This document shows positions 17,176 through 24,893 of a stretch of 41,335 nucleotides of DNA, piece after piece. Numbering within the stretch: position 1 is the first letter of the stretch; each line of letters begins with the position of its first letter. Source of the DNA: Flavobacteriaceae bacterium (GTDB lineage: Bacteria; Bacteroidota; Bacteroidia; Flavobacteriales; Flavobacteriaceae); assembly GCA_023700885.1 (NCBI GenBank), contig JAMPYA010000002.1, forward strand, positions 1 to 41,335, given 5' to 3'. The notes beneath the pieces are model-generated. The model was not told the origin of the DNA. It made no database searches and saw nothing but the letters and a program-made list of their open reading frames with translations. A program made the position numbers and the translations under genes.

Positions 17176-18288
17176 ATGAATACGATTAAATTACACGATA
17201 AATATTTTAAAAATTTCATTTCAAAAGATGAAATTGATATTGCTATTAAGTCTGTTGCATTACAAATACATAAAGATATAAAAGGTGAAATTCCTTTGTT
17301 TATCGCTATTCTAAACGGATCTTTTATGTATGCTGCTGACTTGCTAAGACACTATCCTGGACAGTGCGAAATATCTTTCGTAAAATTATCTTCATACGAA
17401 GGCACTAATTCATCAGGCTCTATCAAAAGTCTTATTGGTTTAAATGGAGAGGTAAAAGACAAAACTGTTATTATTTTAGAAGACATTGTAGATACCGGTA
17501 ATACGCTTCAAGAAATATTCAATCTTTTTGAAGATAAAAATGTAAAACAACTTAAAATTGCCACTTTATTCTTAAAACCGGATGTGTACAAAAAAAAATT
17601 ACCTATTGATTATATAGCTATTTCTATCCCTGATAAATTTATTGTAGGATACGGTTTAGATTATGATGATTTGGGCAGAAACCTTTCTGATGTATATCAA
17701 CTTACTACTTTAAATATGAAAAATATAGTTTTATTCGGACCTCCTGGCGCCGGTAAAGGAACACAAGCAGAATTTTTAAAAAATATTTTCAATTTGATTC
17801 ACATATCAACAGGTGATGTTTTTAGACAAAATATTCAAAATCAAACTAAACTAGGTAAATTAGCAAAATCATATATGGATGCCGGTAATTTAGTTCCTGA
17901 TGAAGTTACCATTGATATGTTAAAAGCTGAAGTAGAAAAAAATTCAACTGCAAAAGGATTCATTTTTGATGGTTTCCCAAGAACTGAATCACAGGCAAAG
18001 GCACTCGATTTATTTCTAAATGAAAAAGGTGAAACAATTAACGGAATGATAGCGTTGGAAGTTGAAGAAGATATTTTGGTTACTCGTTTATTAGAGCGAG
18101 GAAAAATAAGTGGAAGACCTGATGACCAAGATGAAGAAAAAATAAGAAATAGATTTAATGAATATCACACTAAAACAGCAATATTAAAAGAATACTACGC
18201 AGCTCAGGGAAAGTATTTTGGTGTTAACGGTGTTGGATCTATTGAAGAAATTACTGAGCGTTTAAAAGTTGTTTTTAACCAACTTTAA
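17176..18288 (+). CDS. Bifunctional hypoxanthine phosphoribosyltransferase-adenylate kinase fusion
   Basis: One 370-residue frame carries two purine enzymes. Residues 1-176 are a phosphoribosyltransferase of the Hpt type, with the PRPP loop VIILEDIVDTGNTL (98-111) and KFIVGYGLDYDDLGRNL, which salvages hypoxanthine or guanine with PRPP. Residues 181-370 are adenylate kinase with the P-loop GPPGAGKGT (188-196), STGDVFR, FDGFPRT and a short zinc-free LID (GKISGRPDDQDEEKIRNRF). The Adk part alone is 190 residues, a full short-type kinase. Met181 (ATG at 17716, preceded by an A/T-rich TTTAAAT) is exactly where a free Adk would start, so internal initiation is possible. The gene follows the GNAT gene by 40 bp and precedes obg by 32 bp. 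Confidence 0.93.
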   Translation: MNTIKLHDKYFKNFISKDEIDIAIKSVALQIHKDIKGEIPLFIAILNGSFMYAADLLRHYPGQCEISFVKLSSYEGTNSSGSIKSLIGLNGEVKDKTVIILEDIVDTGNTLQEIFNLFEDKNVKQLKIATLFLKPDVYKKKLPIDYIAISIPDKFIVGYGLDYDDLGRNLSDVYQLTTLNMKNIVLFGPPGAGKGTQAEFLKNIFNLIHISTGDVFRQNIQNQTKLGKLAKSYMDAGNLVPDEVTIDMLKAEVEKNSTAKGFIFDGFPRTESQAKALDLFLNEKGETINGMIALEVEEDILVTRLLERGKISGRPDDQDEEKIRNRFNEYHTKTAILKEYYAAQGKYFGVNGVGSIEEITERLKVVFNQL

Positions 18289-18320
18289 AAACTAAAATAA
18301 AAACAAACAAGAGAGAAATA

Positions 18321-19316
18321 ATGACTGAAGGAAATTTTGTTGACTATGTAAAAATCTACGCATCTTCTGGAAAAGGTGGTAAAGGATCTGCTCATCTCCA
18401 TAAAGAAAAATTTATCTTAAAAGGAGGTCCAGACGGTGGTGATGGAGGAAGAGGTGGTCATGTAATTGTACGTGGCGATAAAAATTTATGGACTTTATTT
18501 CATTTTAAATTCAAAAAACACTTTAAAGCTGAACACGGAGGTGACGGAAGTAAAAGTAGAAGTAGTGGTAAATTTGGCGAAGATGTTTATATGGATGTTC
18601 CTCTTGGAACCATCATAAGAGATATTGAAACCAATGAAATTCTTTTTGAAATAACACAAGATAAAGAAGAAAGAATTTTAATTCAAGGTGGTAAAGGAGG
18701 TTTAGGAAACTGGCATTTTAAAACTTCTACAAACCAAACTCCGCGCTATGCTCAACCCGGAATGCCAAGTGAAGAAGGTGAGTTTTTACTAGAACTTAAA
18801 GTATTGGCAGATGTTGGCTTGGTTGGATTTCCTAATGCGGGTAAATCTACTTTATTATCCGTAATAACTTCTGCAAAACCAAAAATTGCCGATTATCCTT
18901 TTACAACATTAAAACCTAATTTAGGAATTGTTAAATATCGTGATTTTAGAACATTTGTTGTTGCAGATATTCCTGGAATTATTGAAGGTGCAGCTGACGG
19001 AAAAGGCTTAGGAATTCGCTTTTTGCGTCATATAGAACGCAATTCAACACTATTATTTCTTGTTGCTGCCAATTCAGAAAATATCAAAAAAGAATATGAA
19101 ATTTTGTTGAATGAGCTCAAACTCCACAATCCCGAGTTATTAGATAAAAGTAGATTATTAGCTATTACAAAAATAGATTTATTAGATGATAAAGAGCTTA
19201 CAAAGATTAAAAAGAAACTTCCAAAAGATGTTCCACATATATTTATTTCATCAGTAGCCCAACTAGGTTTAACTGAATTGAAAGATAAATTGTGGGAAAT
19301 GCTTAATCCGTCTTAA
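18321..19316 (+). CDS. obgE: GTPase Obg/CgtA
   Basis: A 331-residue Obg GTPase. The N-terminal Obg fold (about 1-158) has the glycine-rich repeats GGKGGKGSAHLHKEKF, GGPDGGDGGRGG and GGKGGLGNWHFKT. The G domain has G1 GFPNAGKST, switch region PFTTLKPNLG, G3 DIPGIIEGA, G4 TKID and G5 ISSVAQLG. The extra C-terminal OCT domain of some relatives is absent, giving the shorter form. It binds the 50S subunit and acts in ribosome assembly and stress response. It follows hpt-adk by 32 bp, so likely an operon. Its last 14 bp overlap the convergent lipoprotein gene. Confidence 0.96.
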   Translation: MTEGNFVDYVKIYASSGKGGKGSAHLHKEKFILKGGPDGGDGGRGGHVIVRGDKNLWTLFHFKFKKHFKAEHGGDGSKSRSSGKFGEDVYMDVPLGTIIRDIETNEILFEITQDKEERILIQGGKGGLGNWHFKTSTNQTPRYAQPGMPSEEGEFLLELKVLADVGLVGFPNAGKSTLLSVITSAKPKIADYPFTTLKPNLGIVKYRDFRTFVVADIPGIIEGAADGKGLGIRFLRHIERNSTLLFLVAANSENIKKEYEILLNELKLHNPELLDKSRLLAITKIDLLDDKELTKIKKKLPKDVPHIFISSVAQLGLTELKDKLWEMLNPS

Positions 19317-19779
19317 TTACAATTGGTAAAGAAAATTCTGCACTAACTGGTATTCCTCTTTTAATGGCGGGTTGTAATAACGGTAATTCTTGTAATCCTG
19401 CATTAATTATACTATCCAGTTTTGGTAAATTTTGACTTATTTTATCAGATTTTTGAATAGAGGAAAGTTTTGTTTTTCCAACTTTATCCACTATTATTTT
19501 AACTATTATTGTATCATTAAAGTATGTTTTGGTATTTATATTCAACTGATTTAAAGACAGGTAAATGTATTTTGACATTTTTATTTGAAAACAAATACGC
19601 TGTTTTTCTTCAGATGGTATACTGTCACATTCAGGAAAAATAGGATAATCATCAAGTTTAGCATAATCTATCGTATCCTTTTCGGGAATGTCTGCTTGCA
19701 TCGGTTTTTTAAAACTTAAATACTCACAAGATGTTAAAAACATCAACCACAAAATAGGGAAGAAAAATATTTTTTTCAT
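19303..19779 (-). CDS. Hypothetical lipoprotein with a TonB C-terminal-like domain
   Basis: A 158-residue lipoprotein: the signal ends in LTSC, with acylated Cys18. The mature part has a PxFPECDS motif followed by EKQRICFQIKMSKYI, and then IIVKIIVDKVGKTKLSSIQ and LLQPAIKRGIPVSAEFSLPIVI, which is the pattern of small flavobacterial periplasmic proteins related to the TonB C-terminal energy-transfer domain (extended beta strand plus P-A-x-x-x-G-x-P-V motif). It has no transmembrane anchor besides the lipid and so is probably not a real TonB. Its 3' end overlaps that of obg by 14 bp. Function unknown. Confidence 0.65.
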   Translation of the reverse strand: MKKIFFFPILWLMFLTSCEYLSFKKPMQADIPEKDTIDYAKLDDYPIFPECDSIPSEEKQRICFQIKMSKYIYLSLNQLNINTKTYFNDTIIVKIIVDKVGKTKLSSIQKSDKISQNLPKLDSIINAGLQELPLLQPAIKRGIPVSAEFSLPIVIKTD

Positions 19780-20142
19780 TAAATCCTAATTACTGCCTAA
19801 AATTACTATTTTTTAAGTCTTTACAAATATCTTTTTAACAAAAATCTTGTCTTTATTTATTAAAATTAAATAGGTTGTGTAATTGACTTTAGCTCATTTC
19901 TTTTAGATTGATAATTATAGATTAATCTAATCCTATTTCATTTAGAAAAAGCTCTTCATTAAACTATAATTATCGATCTTAAAAATTTAAGCAGTACTGT
20001 TTAAACCAAGATTTACAAAAGCAAACTCATTTATATTACATTATATATAATAAATATAAATTAAATAATTAATATTATTTTTTTGTTAACACAAACTTCA
20101 TATATTTGAAACTATTTTAACAATAAAATTAACAGTTTCATC
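19780..20142. promoter_or_regulatory. Long AT-rich gap with an inverted repeat and palindrome
   Basis: This 363-bp gap between divergently oriented genes has no ORF. It contains a 16-bp imperfect inverted repeat, AGATTGATAATTATAG (19905-19920) and CTATAATTATCGATCT (19964-19979), 15 of 16 paired, and a 12-bp perfect palindrome TAGATTAATCTA at 19918-19929. A long A/T-only stretch near 20037-20090 precedes the -7 element of the protease gene. These could be operator sites or an RNA hairpin, or an effect of composition; nothing else is visible. Confidence 0.4.
20101..20108 (+). promoter_or_regulatory. Candidate -7 element for the S8 protease gene
   Basis: TATATTTG matches TAnnTTTG and lies 34 bp upstream of the start. 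A TTTG at 20082-20085 gives only a 15-bp spacer, shorter than usual, so only the -7 box is called. Confidence 0.45.
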
Positions 20143-21522
20143 ATGAAATCAAATTATTTTACAATTCTATTAGCTGTATTGCTAATCACAGTATCTTGTG
20201 AAAACGACATCAACGAAATTCCAGAATCAGTTCAAAACTTTGAACAAGGAAGATTTGTACCAAATCAAGTACTTATTAAGTTTAAAGACGGGGATAAATC
20301 AACCGGAAGAACAGTTGAAAATGCCTTGTCGCTAATTAATGGCGATGTCATCGAATTAATTAATACAAGTGCAATGAGAACCGACAATGCTAGAAAAGGA
20401 AGTAAAAGTGGTGAACTTTTGCTAGTGACCTCAAGTTTAGGAACTATCGAAGCTATCGAAATCTTGAAAACCTTATCTGAAATAGAGTATGCAGAACCTA
20501 ACTGGATATATCAACATTTTGCAACTTCTAATGATACTTACTTTACAAATGGATCTCTGTGGGGCATGTACGGTGATACTTCCTCACCAGCTAACCAATT
20601 TGGCAGCCAAGCAGCAGAAGCCTGGGCTAATGGAAAAATTGGTTCAAACACTGTTTATATCGGGATTATCGATGAAGGTTATATGTACACCCACGAAGAT
20701 TTAGCCGCCAATGCCGGTACTAATACTGGAGAAATTCCAAATAATGGAGTTGACGATGATCGTAACGGACTTATTGATGATGTATATGGATGGGATTTTG
20801 ACGGCAACAACAATACCGTTTTTGATGGTGTAGATGATGACCACGGAACACATGTTGCAGGTACAATTGGTGGTGTTGGAGGAAACGGAAAAGGAGTTGC
20901 AGGTGTAGTGTGGAATGTTAAATTGATGAGTGCTAAATTTTTAGGCAATACTGGTGGTACAACTGTAAATGCTATTAAAGCAGTTGATTATTTTACCGAT
21001 TTAAAACAACGCGGTATCAATATCGTGGCAACAAATAACTCTTGGGGCGGAGGCGGATTCTCTCAAGGATTATATGATGCTATTGAAAGAGCTAATTTGC
21101 AAGGTATTCTTTTTGTTGCTGCTGCGGGTAATGCAACCAATAATAATGATACAACACCTTCTTATCCTGCTTCTTATCTAAATTCAAATATTATTGCTGT
21201 GGCCTCTATTACCAATACCGGAGCATTAAGTAGCTTTTCTAATTGGGGTGCAAATAGTGTTGATCTTGGCGCTCCCGGATCAGGCATTTGGTCTACAGTT
21301 CCTGTAAGATCTAAAGGAAAAGTAGTATCTGGTTATGCCAGCTATAACGGAACTTCAATGGCAACACCACATGTAGCCGGAGCAGTAGCTTTGTATGTAT
21401 CCTCTAATCCTGGAGCTTCTGTAAGTACTGTTAAAAATGCCATTTTAAACAGTACTGTTCCAAATACTTCATTAAGTAATAAATGTGTTACAGGAGGTAG
21501 ATTAAATGTAAGTGGGTTTTAA
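20143..21522 (+). CDS. Subtilisin-like (S8) serine protease lipoprotein
   Basis: The 459-residue precursor has a lipoprotein signal with Cys19 (TVSCEND), a propeptide-like region (about 36-125, FVPNQVLIKFKDG through EIEYAEPNWIYQ) and an S8 catalytic domain to the end. The triad is Asp177 in IGIIDEGY, His234 in DHGTHVAG and Ser405 in NGTSMATPHVAG; Asn330 in VAAAGNA is the oxyanion residue. A likely calcium-binding insertion NNGVDDDRNGLIDDVYGWDFDG lies at 200-221. The Asp motif is DEG rather than the usual DTG/DSG. No type IX C-terminal sorting domain follows the catalytic domain, so surface or periplasmic lipid anchoring is inferred. Substrate unknown. Confidence 0.92.
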   Translation: MKSNYFTILLAVLLITVSCENDINEIPESVQNFEQGRFVPNQVLIKFKDGDKSTGRTVENALSLINGDVIELINTSAMRTDNARKGSKSGELLLVTSSLGTIEAIEILKTLSEIEYAEPNWIYQHFATSNDTYFTNGSLWGMYGDTSSPANQFGSQAAEAWANGKIGSNTVYIGIIDEGYMYTHEDLAANAGTNTGEIPNNGVDDDRNGLIDDVYGWDFDGNNNTVFDGVDDDHGTHVAGTIGGVGGNGKGVAGVVWNVKLMSAKFLGNTGGTTVNAIKAVDYFTDLKQRGINIVATNNSWGGGGFSQGLYDAIERANLQGILFVAAAGNATNNNDTTPSYPASYLNSNIIAVASITNTGALSSFSNWGANSVDLGAPGSGIWSTVPVRSKGKVVSGYASYNGTSMATPHVAGAVALYVSSNPGASVSTVKNAILNSTVPNTSLSNKCVTGGRLNVSGF

Positions 21523-21543
21523 TTAATTTAAGAACATTTTTTC

Positions 21544-21578
21544 AACAAGAGTCTTAAATTGAGACTCTTGTTTTTTTA
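21544..21578 (+). terminator. Intrinsic terminator of the S8 protease gene
   Basis: Perfect 11-bp stem AACAAGAGTCT (21544-21554)/AGACTCTTGTT (21562-21572), 7-nt loop, then T's. Confidence 0.93.
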
Positions 21579-21693
21579 TGTCCCAAACCATTATTTTTTG
21601 GATTTGCAAATTGATTATTTAACAAGCTTCTATTATTGTTTTAACTTGCAATTTATAAGTTGTACACATTATTTAAATTAAAACTTAATTAAA

Positions 21694-22200
21694 TTGGATA
21701 TTTTACTATTAATTGTCGGATTTCTATTTCTTGTAGTAGGATTATTTGGAGCGATTTTGCCCATATTACCTGGACCTCCACTAAGTTGGATTGGCTTATT
21801 ATTAATTAATTTAACATCTATAGTACCTATAAATTATACTTTATTAGGAATAACATTATTTATAGCCATATTAGTTACAATTTTAGATTATGTTATTCCG
21901 GCTTGGGGAACCAAAAAATTTGGAGGTTCTAAATATGGTGTGATAGGAACCACTTTAGGATTATTTATAGGCTTAATAATTCCTATTCCTTTTGGAATTA
22001 TTATCGGAGCATTTTTGGGAGCATTTATTGGCGAACTTTATAATGAAAGGAGAAATACCCAAAAAGCGCTAAAAGCATCGTTTGGATCTGTTGTTGGATT
22101 TTTCATTTCAACAGGTTTAAAACTATTAGTTTCAATTGTATATTTAGTAATGTTTATTAAAATATTTTGGGAAAATAGAACCTCATTTATAGGTTTCTAA
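21694..22200 (+). CDS. DUF456 domain membrane protein, TTG start
   Basis: A 168-residue integral membrane protein of the DUF456 family, with about four to five hydrophobic segments (1-24, 30-43, 48-69, 85-110, 128-158) and the family motifs GAILPILPGPPLSWIG and DYVIPAWGTKKFGGSKYG followed by glycine-rich helices. The function of the family is unknown. The start is unusual: no ATG or GTG precedes the homologous region in frame, and an in-frame TAA lies immediately upstream, so TTG at 21694 is the only codon giving the full-length protein. It stands alone, followed by a hairpin at 22208. Confidence 0.85.
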   Translation: MDILLLIVGFLFLVVGLFGAILPILPGPPLSWIGLLLINLTSIVPINYTLLGITLFIAILVTILDYVIPAWGTKKFGGSKYGVIGTTLGLFIGLIIPIPFGIIIGAFLGAFIGELYNERRNTQKALKASFGSVVGFFISTGLKLLVSIVYLVMFIKIFWENRTSFIGF

Positions 22201-22207
22201 AATCAAA

Positions 22208-22238
22208 AAAAGCATCCCGAACTACGGGAAGCTTTTCA
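22208..22238 (+). terminator. Probable terminator of the DUF456 gene
   Basis: AAAAGCATCCCG (22208-22219) pairs with CGGGAAGCTTTT (22225-22236) with one mismatch and a 5-nt loop; the T-run is short. Confidence 0.7.
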
Positions 22239-22405
22239 TTGGTTACTTAAAACCGTGACATCTCTTTCGAAATGCCAACAACACAACTAAACTGTATTTT
22301 TCAATACAGCAAACAAATATACATCTTTTTTCAAATCAACTTTCTTTTAACAACAATTAAAACAACTTTTTAGCTTAAAGAATTCCATTATTTTTGAATT
22401 GATTG

Positions 22406-22413
22406 TATCTTTG
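22406..22413 (+). promoter_or_regulatory. Candidate -7 element for lysS
   Basis: TATCTTTG followed by C is a match to TAnnTTTG, 26 bp upstream of the lysS start. No -33 box at normal spacing. A small hairpin (CTGTATT/AATACAG, 22292-22309) of unknown meaning lies about 100 bp upstream. Confidence 0.45.
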
Positions 22414-22439
22414 CGACTTTAAAATTTAAGACATTTTAC

Positions 22440-24137
22440 ATGCAATTATCAGAACAGGAAATTATTCGAAGAGAATCTTTACTTAAATTACGTGAATTAG
22501 GTATTGATCCTTATCCAGCTGCAGCGTTTAAAACAACAGCATATATTCATGATATATTATCCAATTTCTCAAAATTTGAAGGTACGGAGGTTATACTTGC
22601 TGGAAGAATTATGAGTAGAAGAATCATGGGTAAAGCCTCTTTTGCTGAATTGAAAGATTCATCTGGTAGAATGCAAATTTATATCAACAGAGATGAAATT
22701 GCTCCTGGAGAAGATAAAGAACTTTACAATACTGTCTTTAAAAAATTATTAGATATCGGAGATATTATAGGAATTAAAGGTGAGGTTTTTAAAACTCAAG
22801 TTGGCGAATTCTCTGTAAAAGTTAAAGAACTTACTATTTTAACAAAATCTTTACGTCCGCTTCCGGTGGTAAAAATTGATGCAGAGGGTAAAGTTCATGA
22901 CGCATTTAGTGATCCTGAAATGAGATATCGCCAGCGATATGTAGATTTAATTGTAAATGATCACGTAAAAGATACTTTTCTAAAACGAACCAAAATAACT
23001 AACTCAATTCGTAATTTTTTTAATGATAGAAATTATTTGGAAGTTGAGACACCTATTTTACAACCAATCCCTGGAGGTGCAGCTGCAAGACCATTTTTAA
23101 CACATCACAATGCATTAAATATTCCTTTGTATTTGAGAATTGCCAATGAATTATATTTAAAAAGATTAATAGTTGGTGGTTTTGATGCTGTGTATGAGTT
23201 TGCAAAAGATTTTAGAAATGAAGGAATGGATAGAACTCACAATCCAGAATTTACTGTTATGGAACTCTATGTTGCATACAAAGATTATAATTGGATGATG
23301 GAAATGACGGAGCAATTACTAGAAAAAGTGGCTATTGATTCAAATAAATCTACAGAAGTTACTGTTGGTAAAAATATCATCAATTTTAAAGCTCCTTATA
23401 AAAGAATTCCTATACTTGATGCAATTAAAGAGCACACAGGTTTTGATATTGCAGGAATGAATGAAAATCAACTGAAAGAAGTGTGCAAAAAATTACATAT
23501 TGAAGTAGAAGATTCTTACGGAATAGGAAAAATGATTGATGAAATCTTTGGTTCAACATGCGAACATCATTACATTCAACCTACTTTTATTATAGATTAT
23601 CCTAAAGAAATGAGTCCTTTAACTAAAGAACATCGTTCTAATCCAGCATTAACAGAGCGTTTTGAATTGATGGTTAATGGAAAAGAATTAGCTAATGCTT
23701 ATTCTGAGTTAAACGATCCTATAGATCAACGTGAACGTTTTGAAGATCAACTTAATCTTTCAGCTAAAGGTGATGATGAAGCCATGTTTATTGATCAAGA
23801 TTTTTTAAGAGCTTTAGAGTACGGCATGCCTCCTACTTCAGGAATCGGAATTGGAATTGACCGATTAGTGATGTTAATGACCAATAATAGCTCTATACAA
23901 GAGGTATTATTCTTTCCACAAATGCGTCCGGAAAAAAAAGCAGTTGAATTAAGTGAAGAAGAAAAAGCGGTGCTTGAAATTATAAAAGCAAATGCTCCTA
24001 TCGATTTGAATGATCTAAAATCACAATCAGAATTGAGTGGCAAAAAATGGGATAAAACCATTAAAGGATTGACTAAAAACAATTTAGTAAAAGTTATTCA
24101 AACTGAGAGCGGATTAATTGTAGAATTAAGCAATTAA
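22440..24137 (+). CDS. lysS: Lysyl-tRNA synthetase (class II)
   Basis: A 565-residue class II enzyme. The N-terminal OB-fold anticodon-binding domain (about 50-150) shows GRIMSRRIMGKASFAELKD. The catalytic core has motif 1 around FFNDRNYLEVETPILQPIPGGAAARPF, motif 2 FRNEGMDRTHNPEFT and motif 3 GIGIGIDRLVMLM. It charges tRNA-Lys. About 65 extra residues follow the usual end (LFFPQMRPE), as in other Bacteroidota enzymes; this tail looks like a small winged-helix or helical domain (EKAVLEIIKANAPIDLNDLK). It is followed 39 bp later by the Mpv17-like gene, perhaps co-transcribed. Confidence 0.97.
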   Translation: MQLSEQEIIRRESLLKLRELGIDPYPAAAFKTTAYIHDILSNFSKFEGTEVILAGRIMSRRIMGKASFAELKDSSGRMQIYINRDEIAPGEDKELYNTVFKKLLDIGDIIGIKGEVFKTQVGEFSVKVKELTILTKSLRPLPVVKIDAEGKVHDAFSDPEMRYRQRYVDLIVNDHVKDTFLKRTKITNSIRNFFNDRNYLEVETPILQPIPGGAAARPFLTHHNALNIPLYLRIANELYLKRLIVGGFDAVYEFAKDFRNEGMDRTHNPEFTVMELYVAYKDYNWMMEMTEQLLEKVAIDSNKSTEVTVGKNIINFKAPYKRIPILDAIKEHTGFDIAGMNENQLKEVCKKLHIEVEDSYGIGKMIDEIFGSTCEHHYIQPTFIIDYPKEMSPLTKEHRSNPALTERFELMVNGKELANAYSELNDPIDQRERFEDQLNLSAKGDDEAMFIDQDFLRALEYGMPPTSGIGIGIDRLVMLMTNNSSIQEVLFFPQMRPEKKAVELSEEEKAVLEIIKANAPIDLNDLKSQSELSGKKWDKTIKGLTKNNLVKVIQTESGLIVELSN

Positions 24138-24176
24138 TTATTAAAATTAAATATTTCAACAGCACAAATAGAAACT

Positions 24177-24866
24177 ATGAAAAAGCACGATTTCATCTTT
24201 ATAAGTTTATTTGTGCTGTTGTTTTTTCCTTTTTTCGTTTCAAAAGATCTTTATCATTATTATAAAGAATTCAATCAACTTCATTCACTCATAGCTAGTT
24301 TTCTCAAGTTTGCCATTTTAGCAACTTTAGGAGAACTAATAGGTTTGAGAATAAAAACCGGAAATTATTTTCAAAAAGGGTTTGGAGTTTTACCAAGAGC
24401 TATTGTTTGGGGTTTTCTTGGTATTACCATTAAAATTGCTTTTGTAATTTTTGCTATTGGAACACCTATATTTTTAGAATCTATCGGATTTGAAGGAGTT
24501 AAACAAGCTATGTCTAATCCTATTACTTTACAAAAAATTGGAATATCTTTTTCAATCAGTGTAGCCATGAATTTAGTTTATGCACCTGTAATGATGACGC
24601 TTCATAAAGTTACAGACACGCATATTCTGAACAATCATGGAACTTTAAAAGGCTTCTTTACACCTATAAAATTTGGAGCAATATTTTCAAATTTAGATTG
24701 GAACACTCAATGGAATTTCACTTTTAAGAAAGCCATACCTTTTTTTTGGATTCCAGCTCATACCATTACTTTTTTATTGCCCGTTGATTTTCAAGTCTTA
24801 TTTGCTGCACTTTTAGGTATTGCACTTGGTGTTTTATTAGCATTTGCTAATTTAAATAAAAAATAA
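24177..24866 (+). CDS. Mpv17/PMP22-like membrane protein
   Basis: A 229-residue protein with about five hydrophobic segments (5-22, 38-55, 75-98, 120-140, 187-226). Its C-terminal stretch FFWIPAHTITFLLPVDFQVLFAALLGIALGV is reminiscent of the Mpv17/PMP22 family signature (W-x-P-x-x-x-x-N-F-x-x-x-P), and similar bacterial proteins carry that label, but the match is loose. The function is unknown; in eukaryotes relatives may be pores of organelle membranes. It starts 39 bp downstream of lysS and may share its transcript. A bidirectional terminator separates it from the convergent MscS gene. Confidence 0.65.
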   Translation: MKKHDFIFISLFVLLFFPFFVSKDLYHYYKEFNQLHSLIASFLKFAILATLGELIGLRIKTGNYFQKGFGVLPRAIVWGFLGITIKIAFVIFAIGTPIFLESIGFEGVKQAMSNPITLQKIGISFSISVAMNLVYAPVMMTLHKVTDTHILNNHGTLKGFFTPIKFGAIFSNLDWNTQWNFTFKKAIPFFWIPAHTITFLLPVDFQVLFAALLGIALGVLLAFANLNKK

Positions 24867-24892
24867 AAAAAAGAGCCAACCAGCTCTTTTAA
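24867..24892. terminator. Bidirectional terminator
   Basis: AAAAGAGC (24869-24876)/GCTCTTTT (24883-24890) with a 6-nt loop between two convergent genes, with A-run and T-run on the two sides. Confidence 0.85.
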
Positions 24893-24893
24893 T

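Noticed and set aside
19303..19779. Calling the small lipoprotein a TonB energy transducer
   Set aside because: It lacks the N-terminal transmembrane helix and proline-rich spacer and is lipidated; only the C-terminal fold is similar.
20489..20948. Overlapping ORFs on both strands inside the S8 protease gene
   Set aside because: They lie in other frames of a clearly conserved protease, have no RBS or homology-like motifs, and are explained as shadows.
22292..22309. Small perfect hairpin CTGTATT/AATACAG upstream of lysS, considered as a T-box or riboswitch
   Set aside because: Too small, with no T-box antiterminator motif or specifier loop, and T-boxes are not expected in this phylum; kept only as a remark with the lysS promoter.
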